Positions 63,552-64,000 of a stretch of DNA of 64,000 nt are shown one piece after another; position 1 is the stretch's first letter, and every line of letters begins with the position of its first letter. Under the pieces are notes generated by a model. That model had not been told where the DNA came from. It was given only the letters and a program-made list of their open reading frames with translations, and did no database searches. Position numbers and translations under genes: made by a program. Source of the DNA: an uncultured Roseburia sp. (GTDB taxonomy: Bacteria; Bacillota; Clostridia; Lachnospirales; Lachnospiraceae); NCBI GenBank assembly GCA_947246475.1, contig CAMXSH010000002.1, positions 1 through 64,000 on the forward strand. Reading direction: 5' to 3'.

Positions 63552-64000
63552 ATGCAAAAGGTAAAACAGTTATTAATGGATCATTTTAATGAAGATACGC
63601 TGCGCGCCGTCGTCAGCAATGGAAGAAAAAAACAGCTTTCCAAAAAAATTCTGTTCCGTCCTTTTCTGGAGAAGGATCATCTGTTGTTTCAGCGGGAGGA
63701 ATACCGTGGACAGCAGATATTTCACAAGAACATGGACAAGGAGACTGCTGTAGAACGAATTTGCAGATATCTCTTGGAGGACTACAAACAGCTGGATCTC
63801 CAGTGCCAGGACAGAAGTTTTTCTGTTCTTGTAAGCAAAAAAGGAAAGTCTACCATCAAAGAGCAGCGTCAGCAGATGATTAAGAAGATCGAGCTCTCCC
63901 ACAACCGCAGAAAACACTATATTCTGGAGACAGGGCAGGCGATTCCTTTTCTTGTGGATCTGGGAGTGCAGACAGAAGACGGCAGGATCGTGGATAAGAA
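63552..64000 (+). CDS. Methyltransferase-like protein, N-terminal part (runs off the window)
   Basis: An open frame from ATG 63552, with AAAGGAG 10 bp upstream, stays open to the window end (149 codons). It is absent from the ORF track because it has no stop here. The text FRPFLEKDHLLFQREEYRGQQIFHKNM and HYILETGQAIPFLVDLGVQTEDGRIVDK resembles the N-terminal part of a conserved Firmicutes protein annotated as class I SAM-dependent methyltransferase; the SAM motif itself would lie beyond the window. Confidence 0.7.
   Translation, partial: MQKVKQLLMDHFNEDTLRAVVSNGRKKQLSKKILFRPFLEKDHLLFQREEYRGQQIFHKNMDKETAVERICRYLLEDYKQLDLQCQDRSFSVLVSKKGKSTIKEQRQQMIKKIELSHNRRKHYILETGQAIPFLVDLGVQTEDGRIVDK

Overview
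The window reads as a chromosomal stretch from a spore-forming Clostridia of the Lachnospiraceae type (Blautia/Ruminococcus-like; inferred from gene content, not from a marker gene). Pointers are spoIVA, yqfC/yqfD, a bofC-like gene and a SpoVB-type flippase, a Trp T-box ahead of a compact trpEGDCFBA operon, type III glutamine synthetase, a biotin-dependent Na+-pump decarboxylase operon, and many exported proteins with Big_2 (bacterial Ig-like) domains. No rRNA, tRNA, CRISPR array, prophage or complete insertion sequence was found.

Layout. 1-2830: 3' end of gpsA, then a secreted Big_2 carboxylesterase. 2885-7489 (minus): a bceABRS-type antimicrobial-peptide sensing and export module. 7678-7860: a DUF6440-type small protein. 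7861-8854: a gene-free kilobase with a decayed gene end, a 109-bp tandem duplication, the Trp T-box and a dense hairpin element. 8855-15385: trpEGDCFBA. 15628-24077: a trigger-factor-like lipoprotein, a 1861-residue LRR/Big_2 surface protein, and spoIVA. 24607-31940: a WapI-like small protein, a short [FeFe]-hydrogenase-like protein, a two-component system, an LCP protein, an SH3/NlpC-P60 hydrolase, and a bofC-like gene. 32024-40490: two flavoproteins, proB, DUF896, 5-formyl-THF cyclo-ligase, proA and alaS in one direction. 40637-46829: rpsU, yqfC-yqfD-phoH-ybeY, a DUF3048 protein and a SpoVB-type flippase. 46812-52994 (mostly minus): two D,D-carboxypeptidases, a small Big_2 protein, a GyrI-like protein (plus) and glnN. 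53221-58065: a Na+-pump decarboxylase operon with two kinds of carboxyltransferase. 58237-63502: a tandem array of four paralogous lipoproteins, two intact and two broken. The window ends inside a methyltransferase-like gene.

Most notable observations. (1) spoIVA has a SigE-like promoter lying inside the terminator hairpin of the upstream gene, so the same GGGGG arm can be a terminator arm in read-through RNA and the ribosome-binding site in the sporulation transcript. (2) The bofC-like gene has a TGTATA-18-CATACTA promoter of the forespore SigG type. (3) Three intergenic sites carry dense nested-hairpin elements, two with short terminal inverted repeats; one sits between the T-box and trpE and one splits a two-component operon. 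(4) The lipoprotein array is an actively decaying multigene family. (5) Unrelated exported proteins share a VSGxAV-type linker just after the export signal. Many start codons given here differ from the ORF track because a ribosome-binding site points to an internal ATG.
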